DNA of 64,000 nt from JBKBKN01 sp046294625 (GTDB lineage Bacteria > Bacteroidota > Bacteroidia > M30B66). The notes beneath the pieces were generated by a model. That model worked only from the letters and a program-made list of their open reading frames with translations. It had not been told where the DNA came from and did no database searches. This document shows, in pieces, positions 17,832-26,306 of this stretch (the stretch's first letter is position 1; the number at the start of each line of letters is the position of its first letter). The stretch is taken from contig JBKBKN010000019.1 of the NCBI GenBank assembly GCA_046294625.1, forward strand, positions 4,262-68,261. The letters run 5' to 3'. The translations under genes and the position numbers were made by a program.

Positions 17832-18392
17832 CTACAGACTTGATAATAGTTCTTCGCTCATGGGTTTCACTCCCGGACCGAAAAATTTGAGCAATTTTCC
17901 ATCTTCACTGATCAAATACTTACAAAAGTTCCAGTTGGGTGCTTGATCGTTCCATCCATTTTGGTCTTTGTTACTAAGCCATTGATAGAGCGGATGGATA
18001 TCATTTCCTTTAACAGAAATTTTCTCAAACATCTGAAAGGTAACACCGTAATTTTTAGCACAAAATCCGCTGATCTGCTCGTTGCTGCCAGGTTCTTGCC
18101 CACCGAAATTGTTGGCCGGAAATCCTAAAATTATCAATTTGTCGCCATGCTGCTCATGTAGTTTCTGAAGATCGGCATATTGCGGGGTATAGCCACATTG
18201 GGAAGCAGTGTTAACGATAAGCACTTTCTTGCCCTTGAAGTCGGCAAATGAAACAGGAGTTCCATCAATTGCATTCAATTTAAAATCATAAAAGTTCATT
18301 GCGTTCACAGTTTCTTTAACGTTTTCCGGTCTAGTACTTACTTTGTTGCATGCTAGCAGGAAAATACTTAAAATAAAGGCGTAATATATCAT
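17832..18392 (-). CDS. Glutathione peroxidase family lipoprotein
   Basis: A thiol peroxidase of the thioredoxin fold that reduces hydroperoxides; bacterial members often use thioredoxin. The 186-residue protein has the active-site Cys at about residue 66 in NTASQCGYTPQY (cysteine, not selenocysteine). The Gln of FPANNFGGQEPGSN and the Trp of NWNFCKYL complete the catalytic set. The N-terminus YYAFILSIFLLAC ends in a lipobox-like LLAC (Cys 15), so the enzyme is probably an envelope lipoprotein. It stands alone between rlmD and the two-component genes. Confidence 0.93.
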   Translation of the reverse strand: MIYYAFILSIFLLACNKVSTRPENVKETVNAMNFYDFKLNAIDGTPVSFADFKGKKVLIVNTASQCGYTPQYADLQKLHEQHGDKLIILGFPANNFGGQEPGSNEQISGFCAKNYGVTFQMFEKISVKGNDIHPLYQWLSNKDQNGWNDQAPNWNFCKYLISEDGKLLKFFGPGVKPMSEELLSSL

Positions 18393-18459
18393 GGTTGTTT
18401 CAATTTTAAAAATAGAACAAATGAACAGTGTTAAAGTTTCTGAATAGATGAAGTTCCAA

Positions 18460-19866
18460 CTAGATTAATTCAAGAAGAACAATATTCTCCACATGGTTGG
18501 TATGCGGAAACATGTCTACAGGTTGCACCTTCGAAACTTTATAACGGTCAGCTAGCATAGCCACATCTCTTGCCTGAGTAGCCGGATTGCAGCTCACATA
18601 GACTATTTTCCGGGCATCAGATTTTAACAACACCTCAACCACCGATTCATGCATGCCTGCACGCGGCGGATCGGTGATGATTACGTCCGGTTTGCCATGT
18701 TTCTCAATGAAGGTGAGATTAATCACATTTTTCATATCGCCAGCATAAAAATCCACATTTTCAATGTTGTTTTCAGATGCATTGATGAATGCATCTTTTA
18801 CCGCATCTTCAACATATTCAACACCAATGACCTTTTTGCAATAGCGCGCAAGGTAACAAGCTATGGTACCAGTGCCGGTGTATAAATCATAAACAACTTC
18901 ATCGCCCGATAAGTCAGCAAATTCTTTGGTTGCTCTGTAAAGTTTGAGTGTCTGATGAGAATTTGTTTGAAAAAATGATTTCGGGCCAATTCTAAACTTT
19001 AAACCATCAAGATCTTCTGTAATATATGGTTTACCTGCAAAACATTTTACATTCAGATCATGAATGGTATCATTTTTCTTTTTGTTTTCGACATACATTA
19101 TTGCGGTCAATTCTTCAAACTGAGTTCTCAATGCTTCTAACAGATCCATTACCTGTTCATCAGCGGTATGCACTGATAAAATTAACATCCACTCCCCCAA
19201 AGATGTGTTGCGAAGAATTAATGAACGCATGTTGCCGGTGTGTCTTCTTACATCATAATAAGGCATATTATGCTTCACGGAATACTCATGCACAAAGGTT
19301 CTGATGGCATTTGATGGATCAGCCTGCAAATGGCACTGATTGATGGCTATCACTTTATCAAACTTTCCGGGTGCATGAAAGCCTAAGGCAGATTGACCTT
19401 TGAAATCATTGCCTGATGAAATTTCTTGTTTAGTCAGCCAACGTGAAGGTGAAAAAGAAAAATCAAGTTTATTTCTGTAAAAATAAATTTCATCGGCTTG
19501 TATTATTGGATCAAATGCAGGTGTAGGAATACGGGCGATTCGGTCAAAAGCGTCTTTCACCACCTTCACTTTAAGGCGCAGCTGCATATCATAGCCGACA
19601 TGCTGTCTAAGGCAGCCTCCACATTCTCCAAAATGCGCACACTCCGGAGTCACTCTGTGGCTGCTATACTGATGAAAATGAATGGCTTCACATTCCCTGT
19701 AAGATGATTTTGCACGGTAAACTTTAGCATCTACCACATCGCCCGGCACAGTTTTGTCCACAAAAAGCACAAGCTGCTCAAATTTGCCCACTCCGGCCCC
19801 ATCAGTTGTAATATCCGTGATCTCAACATTTTCATAAACAATACCTTGCGCTTTGTTGTGTGCCAT
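18460..19866 (-). CDS. rlmD: 23S rRNA (uracil-C5)-methyltransferase, RlmD/RumA type
   Basis: It methylates a uridine of 23S rRNA (U1939 in E. coli) using SAM. The N-terminal TRAM domain spans about residues 8-65. The iron-sulfur cysteines CAHFGECGGC (C-x5-C-x2-C) are followed by a fourth Cys in AINQCHLQAD. The methyltransferase domain has VYDLYTGTGTIACYLA, the SAM site, then DPPRAGMH and the catalytic Cys in YVSCNPATQARD. It has 468 aa, normal length. The paralogue RlmCD or another RumA-type enzyme is possible, so the exact uridine is inferred. Confidence 0.93.
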   Translation of the reverse strand: MAHNKAQGIVYENVEITDITTDGAGVGKFEQLVLFVDKTVPGDVVDAKVYRAKSSYRECEAIHFHQYSSHRVTPECAHFGECGGCLRQHVGYDMQLRLKVKVVKDAFDRIARIPTPAFDPIIQADEIYFYRNKLDFSFSPSRWLTKQEISSGNDFKGQSALGFHAPGKFDKVIAINQCHLQADPSNAIRTFVHEYSVKHNMPYYDVRRHTGNMRSLILRNTSLGEWMLILSVHTADEQVMDLLEALRTQFEELTAIMYVENKKKNDTIHDLNVKCFAGKPYITEDLDGLKFRIGPKSFFQTNSHQTLKLYRATKEFADLSGDEVVYDLYTGTGTIACYLARYCKKVIGVEYVEDAVKDAFINASENNIENVDFYAGDMKNVINLTFIEKHGKPDVIITDPPRAGMHESVVEVLLKSDARKIVYVSCNPATQARDVAMLADRYKVSKVQPVDMFPHTNHVENIVLLELI

Positions 19867-19879
19867 TTTATTTTTTCTT

Positions 19880-19887
19880 CAAACCTA
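19880..19887 (-). promoter_or_regulatory. -7 promoter element of rlmD
   Basis: The minus strand reads TAGGTTTG, an exact TAnnTTTG match 13 bases before the rlmD ATG, in the divergent region shared with the second S8 protease. Confidence 0.55.
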
Positions 19888-19973
19888 AATATTTTAACAA
19901 TGCGCTATTTAAGATAAGATACAGTTTGATTGCTATATTTTTTATTAACTTGTGCACGTTTTAATTAAATCTC

Positions 19974-22958
19974 ATGCGTTCTGTAAATTTACTATTCACC
20001 ATCACACTTTCACTCGCTACAACATTTTACTCAAAAGCACAATCAGAACTTAACGAACCCTATATTCAGGAAGAATACATCGCCCAATTGAAGTTTGGAA
20101 CTCCGATTGAGCAATTTATTAAAGAAGTCGAATCACTTCAATTAGGAATTCAAATAAGTGATTTCAAACAACTTGGTCCAGGCTTTTATTATTATTGGCT
20201 AAAAGCGGAACTTGGTCAGCAAAGCCAAAATCTATTACTAAGGGAAGCTCACCGCTTACCCTCATTACTTGTTATTCAAAACAACCACCGATTGACCTTG
20301 CGTGAAACCATACCCAATGACCCAAGTTTTAATCAACAATACTCTTTGAAAAACACCGGGCAAAATGGCGGTACGCCGGGTGCCGATATCAAAGCAACCG
20401 AAGCCTGGGATATTACCACAGGAGGCGTCACTTCATTGGGCGATACTATTGTTGTGGCAGTCATCGACGGCGGTTGCCAGGTAAGTCATCCCGACCTTTC
20501 TGCAAATGTTTTCAGAAATCGTCAGGAAATTCCCGGCAATGGAATTGATGATGATGGAAATGGATACACAGATGACATCAATGGTTGGAATCCCATAGGT
20601 GGCAATGGTAATATTGCAAACAACCAACACGGCACGCACGTGTCCGGTATCATTGGCGCCGTGGGCAACAATGGTGTGGGTGTGAGTGGCGTTAACTGGG
20701 CTGTAAAAATATTGCCCATACAAGGCTCATCAGGCAATGAATCTGTTGTGGTTGCTTCTTATCTATATGCAACCAATATGCGCAAACTTTACAATCAAAC
20801 CAATGGAGAAAAAGGTGCATTTGTGGTGGCGACCAATTCTTCTTTTGGTGTGGACAATGGTAATCCTGCGGATTTCCCAATCTGGTGTGCAATGTATGAT
20901 ACCCTTGGGAAATATGGAATTTTGAGTGCTGGTGCCACCATCAATGCCAATGTGAATGTAGATAATGTGGGTGATATTCCCACTACCTGTCCAAGTGATT
21001 TTCTGGTGTGTGTAACCAATACCAATAATCAGGATAATAAGTTTTCGGGAGCTGGATTTGGTTTAAACAACATCAACATAGGCGCTCCAGGCACTAATGT
21101 TCTAAACACGGTGAACAATAGCGGATATTCCAGTCTAACCGGCACGTCAATGGCTACGCCGCATGTAGCCGGTGTAATAGCATTAATGTATGCCGCAGCT
21201 TGCCCCGAATTAATGCAACAATATAAAGCAAACCCCGAAGCTACTGCCCTACTGATGAAGTCATTTCTTTATAATGGCGCAGATAATTTGCCTTCATTGG
21301 CCAATTTTGTTCAAGAAGGCCGCCGACTCAATGCCTTTGGAGCATTGCAGCAAGTTCAATCCTTCCCCTGCAATTCGGAAGCCCCACCGGTGGCCAATTT
21401 TTCGGCAGGAAATCGTTCAGGTTGCCCCGGACTTACTGTGCAATTTAACAATACTACCATTGGCAGCACAGATAGCTTTCAGTGGTTTTTTCCAGGAGGC
21501 GAGCCATCGCAATCATCAGACCCAAGTCCTTTGATTGTTTACAACACATTCGGCGATTATGATGTAACGCTGATCACCATTAATGAATACGGCGCCGACA
21601 CACTGATTAGACAAGGTTTTGTGAGCGTTAATAATTTAGGGTTTATTGATATTTATGCTGAAAACTTCGAAAATGGAACTTTCGACGACATGGGTTATGA
21701 AGTGGAAAATCCTGATGGGCAAAACACATGGTCACTTTTCACAGTGCAAGGAACTACTCCGGGCAACAGAGCTGCCGGAATCAACATTTTCAACAATCAA
21801 AGCAGAGCAGGGCAGCGAGACGGATTGATTACCCCAAGCCTTGATTTTAGTGGAAACACCAATCATCAATTGCAATTCACACATGCGCATCGCCGCCGAG
21901 TGCAAAGCCAAAGAGATTCGCTCATTATCAAAGTATCAATTGACAATGGACAAACTTTTCCCTTTAGAGTCTTTGCAAGAGCAGAAAATGGCAATGGCAC
22001 CTTTGCAACCGGAGGGCTGCTTAACTCAAACTTTGTCCCACAGAATGCATCAGACTGGTGCTTATCGGGTACTATTGGCACTTCTTGTTATACGATAGAT
22101 TTATCTCAATTTGATGGTCAGCCTCAAGTAAAACTATTGTTTGAAGCATTCAATGATGCAGGCAACAATATTTTCTTGGACAATATCTTGATTAGAGCCA
22201 ATTGCAATACCCCAATATTTAATGTTCCGGGGGCTGCGTACAATGTGAGCAACAATTCGATCTGCGCCGGAACTACTGTCCAGTTCAATGATCAGAGTAC
22301 CAATAATCCTAATACTTGGAATTGGACATTTGAAGGTGGTTCGCCGGCTATAAGCACCATTCAGAATCCATCGATTACCTATAATGAGATCGGAGTATTT
22401 GATGTGAGTCTGATTGTTGCAAATCCAGGTGGTGCCGACACTATAGTAAACCCAAATGCGATTACAGTAAATCCTAATCCACCTGCCCCACTCATTGATC
22501 AGCAAAACGATCTTCAGCTTTCTACTAATGCAAGTGGAAACATACAGTGGTTTGTGGACGGAAACATGATTCTTGGTGCAAATACCAATGAATTGACTGC
22601 ACCCCAAAATGGTAACTACACTGTGGTAGTGACCAATGAATTTGGATGCAGCAGCACTTCAGCACCTATTTCGGTTACCAAAGTTGGCATACAACATTTG
22701 ATTCAGGGTATGGTGAATGTTTACCCAAGTCCGGCAAAGGAATTCATCAACATAGATTTATCTTTGATTGGCAACCAAAGAAGCGCCATTCAAAACCTGC
22801 GTTTGATTGATCTTTCGGGCAAAACATTGATGGTTCAGACTTATCAGGGCGATATGATTTGGACACTTAACATATCAAAATTGTCAGCAGGAGCTTATAA
22901 TTTATTGATAGATGGTAAGGATTTCAGCGCAACATTTCCGATTATTGTAGCCAAATAA
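19974..22958 (+). CDS. Secreted S8 serine protease with PKD domains and T9SS sorting domain
   Basis: The protein has 994 aa. The signal peptide (LLFTITLSLATTFYSKAQ) and a propeptide-like region (about 25-115) precede the S8 domain. The triad is Asp165 in VAVIDGG, His219 in NNQHGTHVSG and Ser392 in LTGTSMATPHVAG; the oxyanion Asn is in VATNSSFG. GIDDDGNGYTDD is a calcium-type loop. PKD domains lie at about 470-552 and 745-830 (FQWFFPGGEPSQ, WNWTFEGGSPA), separated by a jelly-roll-like domain. The C-terminus (VNVYPSPAKEFIN to IIVAK) is a T9SS type A sorting signal. It is paralogous in plan to the 12277-15102 protease but adds PKD domains. Confidence 0.95.
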   Translation: MRSVNLLFTITLSLATTFYSKAQSELNEPYIQEEYIAQLKFGTPIEQFIKEVESLQLGIQISDFKQLGPGFYYYWLKAELGQQSQNLLLREAHRLPSLLVIQNNHRLTLRETIPNDPSFNQQYSLKNTGQNGGTPGADIKATEAWDITTGGVTSLGDTIVVAVIDGGCQVSHPDLSANVFRNRQEIPGNGIDDDGNGYTDDINGWNPIGGNGNIANNQHGTHVSGIIGAVGNNGVGVSGVNWAVKILPIQGSSGNESVVVASYLYATNMRKLYNQTNGEKGAFVVATNSSFGVDNGNPADFPIWCAMYDTLGKYGILSAGATINANVNVDNVGDIPTTCPSDFLVCVTNTNNQDNKFSGAGFGLNNINIGAPGTNVLNTVNNSGYSSLTGTSMATPHVAGVIALMYAAACPELMQQYKANPEATALLMKSFLYNGADNLPSLANFVQEGRRLNAFGALQQVQSFPCNSEAPPVANFSAGNRSGCPGLTVQFNNTTIGSTDSFQWFFPGGEPSQSSDPSPLIVYNTFGDYDVTLITINEYGADTLIRQGFVSVNNLGFIDIYAENFENGTFDDMGYEVENPDGQNTWSLFTVQGTTPGNRAAGINIFNNQSRAGQRDGLITPSLDFSGNTNHQLQFTHAHRRRVQSQRDSLIIKVSIDNGQTFPFRVFARAENGNGTFATGGLLNSNFVPQNASDWCLSGTIGTSCYTIDLSQFDGQPQVKLLFEAFNDAGNNIFLDNILIRANCNTPIFNVPGAAYNVSNNSICAGTTVQFNDQSTNNPNTWNWTFEGGSPAISTIQNPSITYNEIGVFDVSLIVANPGGADTIVNPNAITVNPNPPAPLIDQQNDLQLSTNASGNIQWFVDGNMILGANTNELTAPQNGNYTVVVTNEFGCSSTSAPISVTKVGIQHLIQGMVNVYPSPAKEFINIDLSLIGNQRSAIQNLRLIDLSGKTLMVQTYQGDMIWTLNISKLSAGAYNLLIDGKDFSATFPIIVAK

Positions 22959-22973
22959 ATCAGTCAACCTGTT

Positions 22974-24467
22974 TTGAAAAAAATACTTATTGCCAATCGC
23001 GGAGAAATTGCCCTAAGGGTGATGCGCTCTGCAAAAGAAATGGGATTAAAAACCGTTGCCGTATTCTCCGAAGCTGATCGCGATGCGCCTCATGTACGAT
23101 ATGCAGATGAGGCGGTTTGTATTGGTCCACCAGCTTCATCAGCGTCATATCTAAGAATGGACAAAATCTTAGAAGTTTGCAAAAATTTGGAGGTGGATGG
23201 CATCCATCCGGGCTATGGTTTTCTTTCTGAAAATGCCGAATTTGCTGACAGAGTTACTGAAGCAGGGATTACATTTATTGGTCCATCTGCCCATTCTATG
23301 CGCATGATGGGAAGCAAACTCGCAGCCAAAGCTGCGGCAAAAAAATTTAACATCCCATTGGTTCCCGGAACTGATCAAGCCATCACAGATACAAGTGAAG
23401 CTAAGAAAGTGGCTGAACAAGTCGGTTTTCCTATTTTGATTAAGGCTTCAGCCGGTGGCGGTGGAAAAGGCATGCGCATCGTAAATCACAGTGGCGAATT
23501 CAATGAACAACTTCAATTGGCTATTTCTGAAGCGCAATCTGCATTTGGCGATGGTTCTGTATTTATTGAGCGCTATGTAGCTTCACCACGACATGTGGAA
23601 ATACAGGTGATGGCCGACAAGCATGGCAATGTGGTTTATTTGTTTGAACGAGAGTGTTCTATTCAAAGACGACATCAGAAAGTTATTGAAGAAGCTCCTT
23701 CGGTAGTGCTTACTGAGGAGTTACGCAAAGCGATGGGCGAATGTGCCGTGAGTGTTGCCAAAGCATGCGACTATGTGGGTGCTGGCACTGTCGAATTTTT
23801 GGTCGATGAAAATCTAAACTTCTACTTCCTCGAAATGAATACCCGTCTTCAGGTAGAACACCCGGTGACTGAAATGATCACTGGAATAGATCTGGTGAAG
23901 GAGCAAATCTCGGTGGCTATGGGCAATAAGCTTTCCTTTACCCAATCTGAACTTCGAATAGACGGTCATGCCATCGAAATAAGAGTATATGCCGAAGATC
24001 CTGAAAACAATTTTCTCCCCGATGTAGGCCAATTAAAAAGCTACCGCTTACCATCAGGAAACGGAGTGAGAGTGGATGGTGGATTCGAAGAAGGTATGGA
24101 AGTTCCTATTTACTACGACCCGATGCTGGCCAAGTTGATTGTGCATGCAGAGAATCGTGAAGCTGCCATTCAAAAAATGTTAAGAGCCATAGCTGATTAT
24201 GAAGTTGCCGGTGTGATTACTACACTTGATTTCTGTCGATTTGCACTTGAGCACGAAGCGTTTCGTTCGGGAAAATTTGATACTCACTTCGTGAAAAATC
24301 ATTTCGACATTGCGCAGCTCGAACCAAAACTGAATGAAAAGGAATCAGAAGCAGCTGCCATATTTATGCAGTGGCTAAAAAACAATTATAAAACGGCAGG
24401 CAGCACAACTCCAAACGAAGAATACATCTCGAGCACTTGGCAAAAAAACAGATCGGTATTGCGTTAA
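22974..24467 (+). CDS. accC: Biotin carboxylase subunit (acetyl-CoA carboxylase AccC type)
   Basis: It carboxylates biotin on a carrier protein using ATP and bicarbonate. The protein has 497 aa: biotin carboxylase N-domain (KKILIANRGEIALRV), ATP-grasp domain with KASAGGGGKGMRIV and MNTRLQVEHPVTEMITG (the family signature), and a biotin carboxylase C-domain. The start is a TTG: the frame is closed by the previous gene's TAA only 15 bases upstream, and any later start would cut into the conserved first strand. No carrier (BCCP) or carboxyltransferase gene is adjacent, so acetyl-CoA versus propionyl-CoA carboxylase cannot be settled. It follows the S8 protease by 15 bases. Confidence 0.93.
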   Translation: MKKILIANRGEIALRVMRSAKEMGLKTVAVFSEADRDAPHVRYADEAVCIGPPASSASYLRMDKILEVCKNLEVDGIHPGYGFLSENAEFADRVTEAGITFIGPSAHSMRMMGSKLAAKAAAKKFNIPLVPGTDQAITDTSEAKKVAEQVGFPILIKASAGGGGKGMRIVNHSGEFNEQLQLAISEAQSAFGDGSVFIERYVASPRHVEIQVMADKHGNVVYLFERECSIQRRHQKVIEEAPSVVLTEELRKAMGECAVSVAKACDYVGAGTVEFLVDENLNFYFLEMNTRLQVEHPVTEMITGIDLVKEQISVAMGNKLSFTQSELRIDGHAIEIRVYAEDPENNFLPDVGQLKSYRLPSGNGVRVDGGFEEGMEVPIYYDPMLAKLIVHAENREAAIQKMLRAIADYEVAGVITTLDFCRFALEHEAFRSGKFDTHFVKNHFDIAQLEPKLNEKESEAAAIFMQWLKNNYKTAGSTTPNEEYISSTWQKNRSVLR

Positions 24468-24474
24468 TTGTATC

Positions 24475-24846
24475 ATGCCACGAATTGATAAATATTTATG
24501 GGCTATAAGGGCCTTTAAGACAAGATCACTGGCTACCGATGCCATTAAAGGAGGTAAAATAAAATTCGAAAAAGAAAATGTAAAACCTTCGAAAGATGTA
24601 AAAGTGGGCGATGTATATACAATTCAAATTGGCATGCTCCAAAAAACCATTCGGGTGACCGGACTTTTGGAAAAAAGACTCTCGGCGAAAGAAGCTGTTG
24701 CCTATTACGAAGACATTACCCCTCCTGAAGAATATCAGAAAATAGCGCTTTTAAAAGATTTCCCATTTGTGCAGCGTGATCGCGGCACTGGTCGACCTAC
24801 CAAGAAAGAAAGACGCGAGCTCGACGATTGGTTTGGTGATGAATAA
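24475..24846 (+). CDS. S4-domain RNA-binding protein (Hsp15/HslR-like)
   Basis: The 123-residue protein begins MPRIDKYLWAIRAFKTRSLATDAIKGGKIKF, an S4 RNA-binding domain like that of E. coli Hsp15, which binds free 50S subunits carrying nascent chains. It keeps the basic tail (RDRGTGRPTKKERRELDDWF) seen in Bacteroidota members. It starts 7 bases after accC, so the two are probably co-transcribed, although the functions look unrelated. It is followed by a GC-rich hairpin. Confidence 0.9.
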   Translation: MPRIDKYLWAIRAFKTRSLATDAIKGGKIKFEKENVKPSKDVKVGDVYTIQIGMLQKTIRVTGLLEKRLSAKEAVAYYEDITPPEEYQKIALLKDFPFVQRDRGTGRPTKKERRELDDWFGDE

Positions 24847-24849
24847 ATG

Positions 24850-24880
24850 TCAAAAGGGCGGAAATAACCGCCCTAATGAC
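24850..24880 (+). terminator. GC-rich hairpin after the S4-domain gene
   Basis: The stem GGGCGG/CCGCCC (24856-24861 with 24868-24873) has an outer GTCA/TGAC extension. No U-run follows, so termination would be weak or factor-assisted. It is the only strong stem in the gap before the rhomboid gene. Confidence 0.5.
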
Positions 24881-25111
24881 AACATAAAACCACAATAAAC
24901 ATGAAAAAGTCTTTTGCTTAAAAGCTTTGTTTGTTTATACAGGATGTCATAAAAAAAGTTTCATTTTAGAATCGTTTTTTATGCGTTTTTACGTCCTACT
25001 AGACTTGAAAGGATGGATTAATTAGTCCTGTTGCCATTCCTAAGCCTTGATTCTTTGCTTGTTCTTGCAATGAACACATTGGTCAGCAAAAATGTAGGTA
25101 AGATTTTTTCT

Positions 25112-25119
25112 TAGGTTTG
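25112..25119 (+). promoter_or_regulatory. -7 promoter element of the rhomboid gene, almost at the start codon
   Basis: TAGGTTTG is an exact TAnnTTTG match and ends 4 bases before the ATG at 25124. A transcript from it would be essentially leaderless. Confidence 0.5.
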
Positions 25120-25123
25120 CCAA

Positions 25124-25747
25124 ATGGATTTCAGCATTACCCTAATCATCATTATCGTCACAGCAGCTATTTCGATTTCGGCCTTCTCTAAACCAGAGCT
25201 GATGTATCGATACCAATTCAACCCTTACATGGTAGCCCACCGCAAAGAGTGGTACCGTTTCTTCACACATGGCTTTCTGCATGCAGATTGGTTGCACCTG
25301 ATCATTAACATGCTCGTGCTATATTTCTTCGGTTCAGTAGTTGAAAATTACTTCACGCATATCTTTGGTGTTTTCAAAGGAAGCATATTCTTTATTCTGC
25401 TTTATTCTTCTTCGCTCTTGGCGGCTTCAATCACTACTTTTGAAAAACACAAAAACAATCACTATTACAATGCTGTAGGTGCATCCGGTGCAATTTCAGC
25501 GATACTCTTTTCCAGTGTGGTGTTCAACCCCTGGATGAAAATTTACTTGTATGGAATCATCGGACTGCCCGGAATAGTTTGGGCTTTTATTTACGTAGGA
25601 TATAGTTTTTACATGGGTAGAAAGGCACAAGACAACATCAATCATGAAGCACATTTGTGGGGAGCAATCTTTGGATTTGTATTTACTATTTTGATCAAGC
25701 CTTCCATATTCCTGCATTTCATTAACCAGCTTCTCAGTTTTTCATAA
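25124..25747 (+). CDS. Rhomboid-family intramembrane serine protease
   Basis: The 207-residue polytopic inner-membrane protein has the catalytic Ser at about 121 in AVGASGAISA and the catalytic His at about 177 in EAHLWGAIFG. The upstream Asn/His signature is THGFLHADWLHLIINMLVLYFFG. About six TM helices are visible. Rhomboids cleave TM segments of membrane proteins; the substrate is unknown. It lies upstream of gmhB with a 55-base gap and its own close promoter. Confidence 0.95.
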   Translation: MDFSITLIIIIVTAAISISAFSKPELMYRYQFNPYMVAHRKEWYRFFTHGFLHADWLHLIINMLVLYFFGSVVENYFTHIFGVFKGSIFFILLYSSSLLAASITTFEKHKNNHYYNAVGASGAISAILFSSVVFNPWMKIYLYGIIGLPGIVWAFIYVGYSFYMGRKAQDNINHEAHLWGAIFGFVFTILIKPSIFLHFINQLLSFS

Positions 25748-25802
25748 TGATTAATCACAGCTCCTCGTTGGTGAGTCTTTCAAAACACAAAACTATTTAC
25801 TA

Positions 25803-26306
25803 TTGAACAAGGCAGTTTTTTATGATCGGGATGGAATTGTAAATTTCGAGGTTGGCGATTACATCACCCGTGTAGAAGATTTTAAGCTATTGCCCTCCTT
25901 TATCAGTTTTCTGAAGCAAATGCAGGAAGCAGGCTATTTAGCTGTGATTATAACCAACCAAGCCGGAATAGCGAAAGGAAGGTATAACAGTGATACGCTC
26001 AAACAAATGCATGCCAAGTTAGAGATCGAGTTAAAAACTGAAAATCTGAAGGTAGATGCGATTTATTATTGTCCCCACCACGATGAATATGGAAAATGCC
26101 TATGTCGCAAACCTCATTCTTTGTTGGTAGAAAAAGCTTTGGCCCGATTTCAGATCGACCCCAAGCAATCGTTTATGATCGGAGATAAACTTCGCGACAA
26201 GCAGTGTGCCGAAGCGGCTGGTGTAAAAGGATATGTGATTCACCCAAATCCTGAGCTTGAAGACTTGATGAACATTTATCAATCCTTTCTGTATGATAAA
26301 GCGTGA
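25803..26306 (+). CDS. gmhB: HAD-IIIA phosphatase, heptose 1,7-bisphosphate phosphatase type
   Basis: GmhB removes the C7 phosphate of D-glycero-D-manno-heptose 1,7-bisphosphate in ADP-heptose synthesis. The 167-residue protein has the HAD nucleophile and acid in FYDRDGIVN (Asp8 and Asp10), motif II in VIITNQAGIAKG and motif III in MIGDKLRDKQCA. The zinc loop CPHHDEYGKCLC is typical of GmhB and of the histidinol-phosphatase part of HisB. The start is TTG at 25803; no ATG gives the first strand. GmhA and a GT9 enzyme elsewhere in the window favour the heptose role. It overlaps the next gene by 14 bases. Confidence 0.85.
   Translation: MNKAVFYDRDGIVNFEVGDYITRVEDFKLLPSFISFLKQMQEAGYLAVIITNQAGIAKGRYNSDTLKQMHAKLEIELKTENLKVDAIYYCPHHDEYGKCLCRKPHSLLVEKALARFQIDPKQSFMIGDKLRDKQCAEAAGVKGYVIHPNPELEDLMNIYQSFLYDKA

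Noticed and set aside
22134..22607. Antisense ORF of 157 codons opposite the PKD-containing S8 protease
   Set aside because: Composition (many Ile, Cys, Arg) and complete overlap with conserved PKD coding sequence mark it as a shadow of the real gene.
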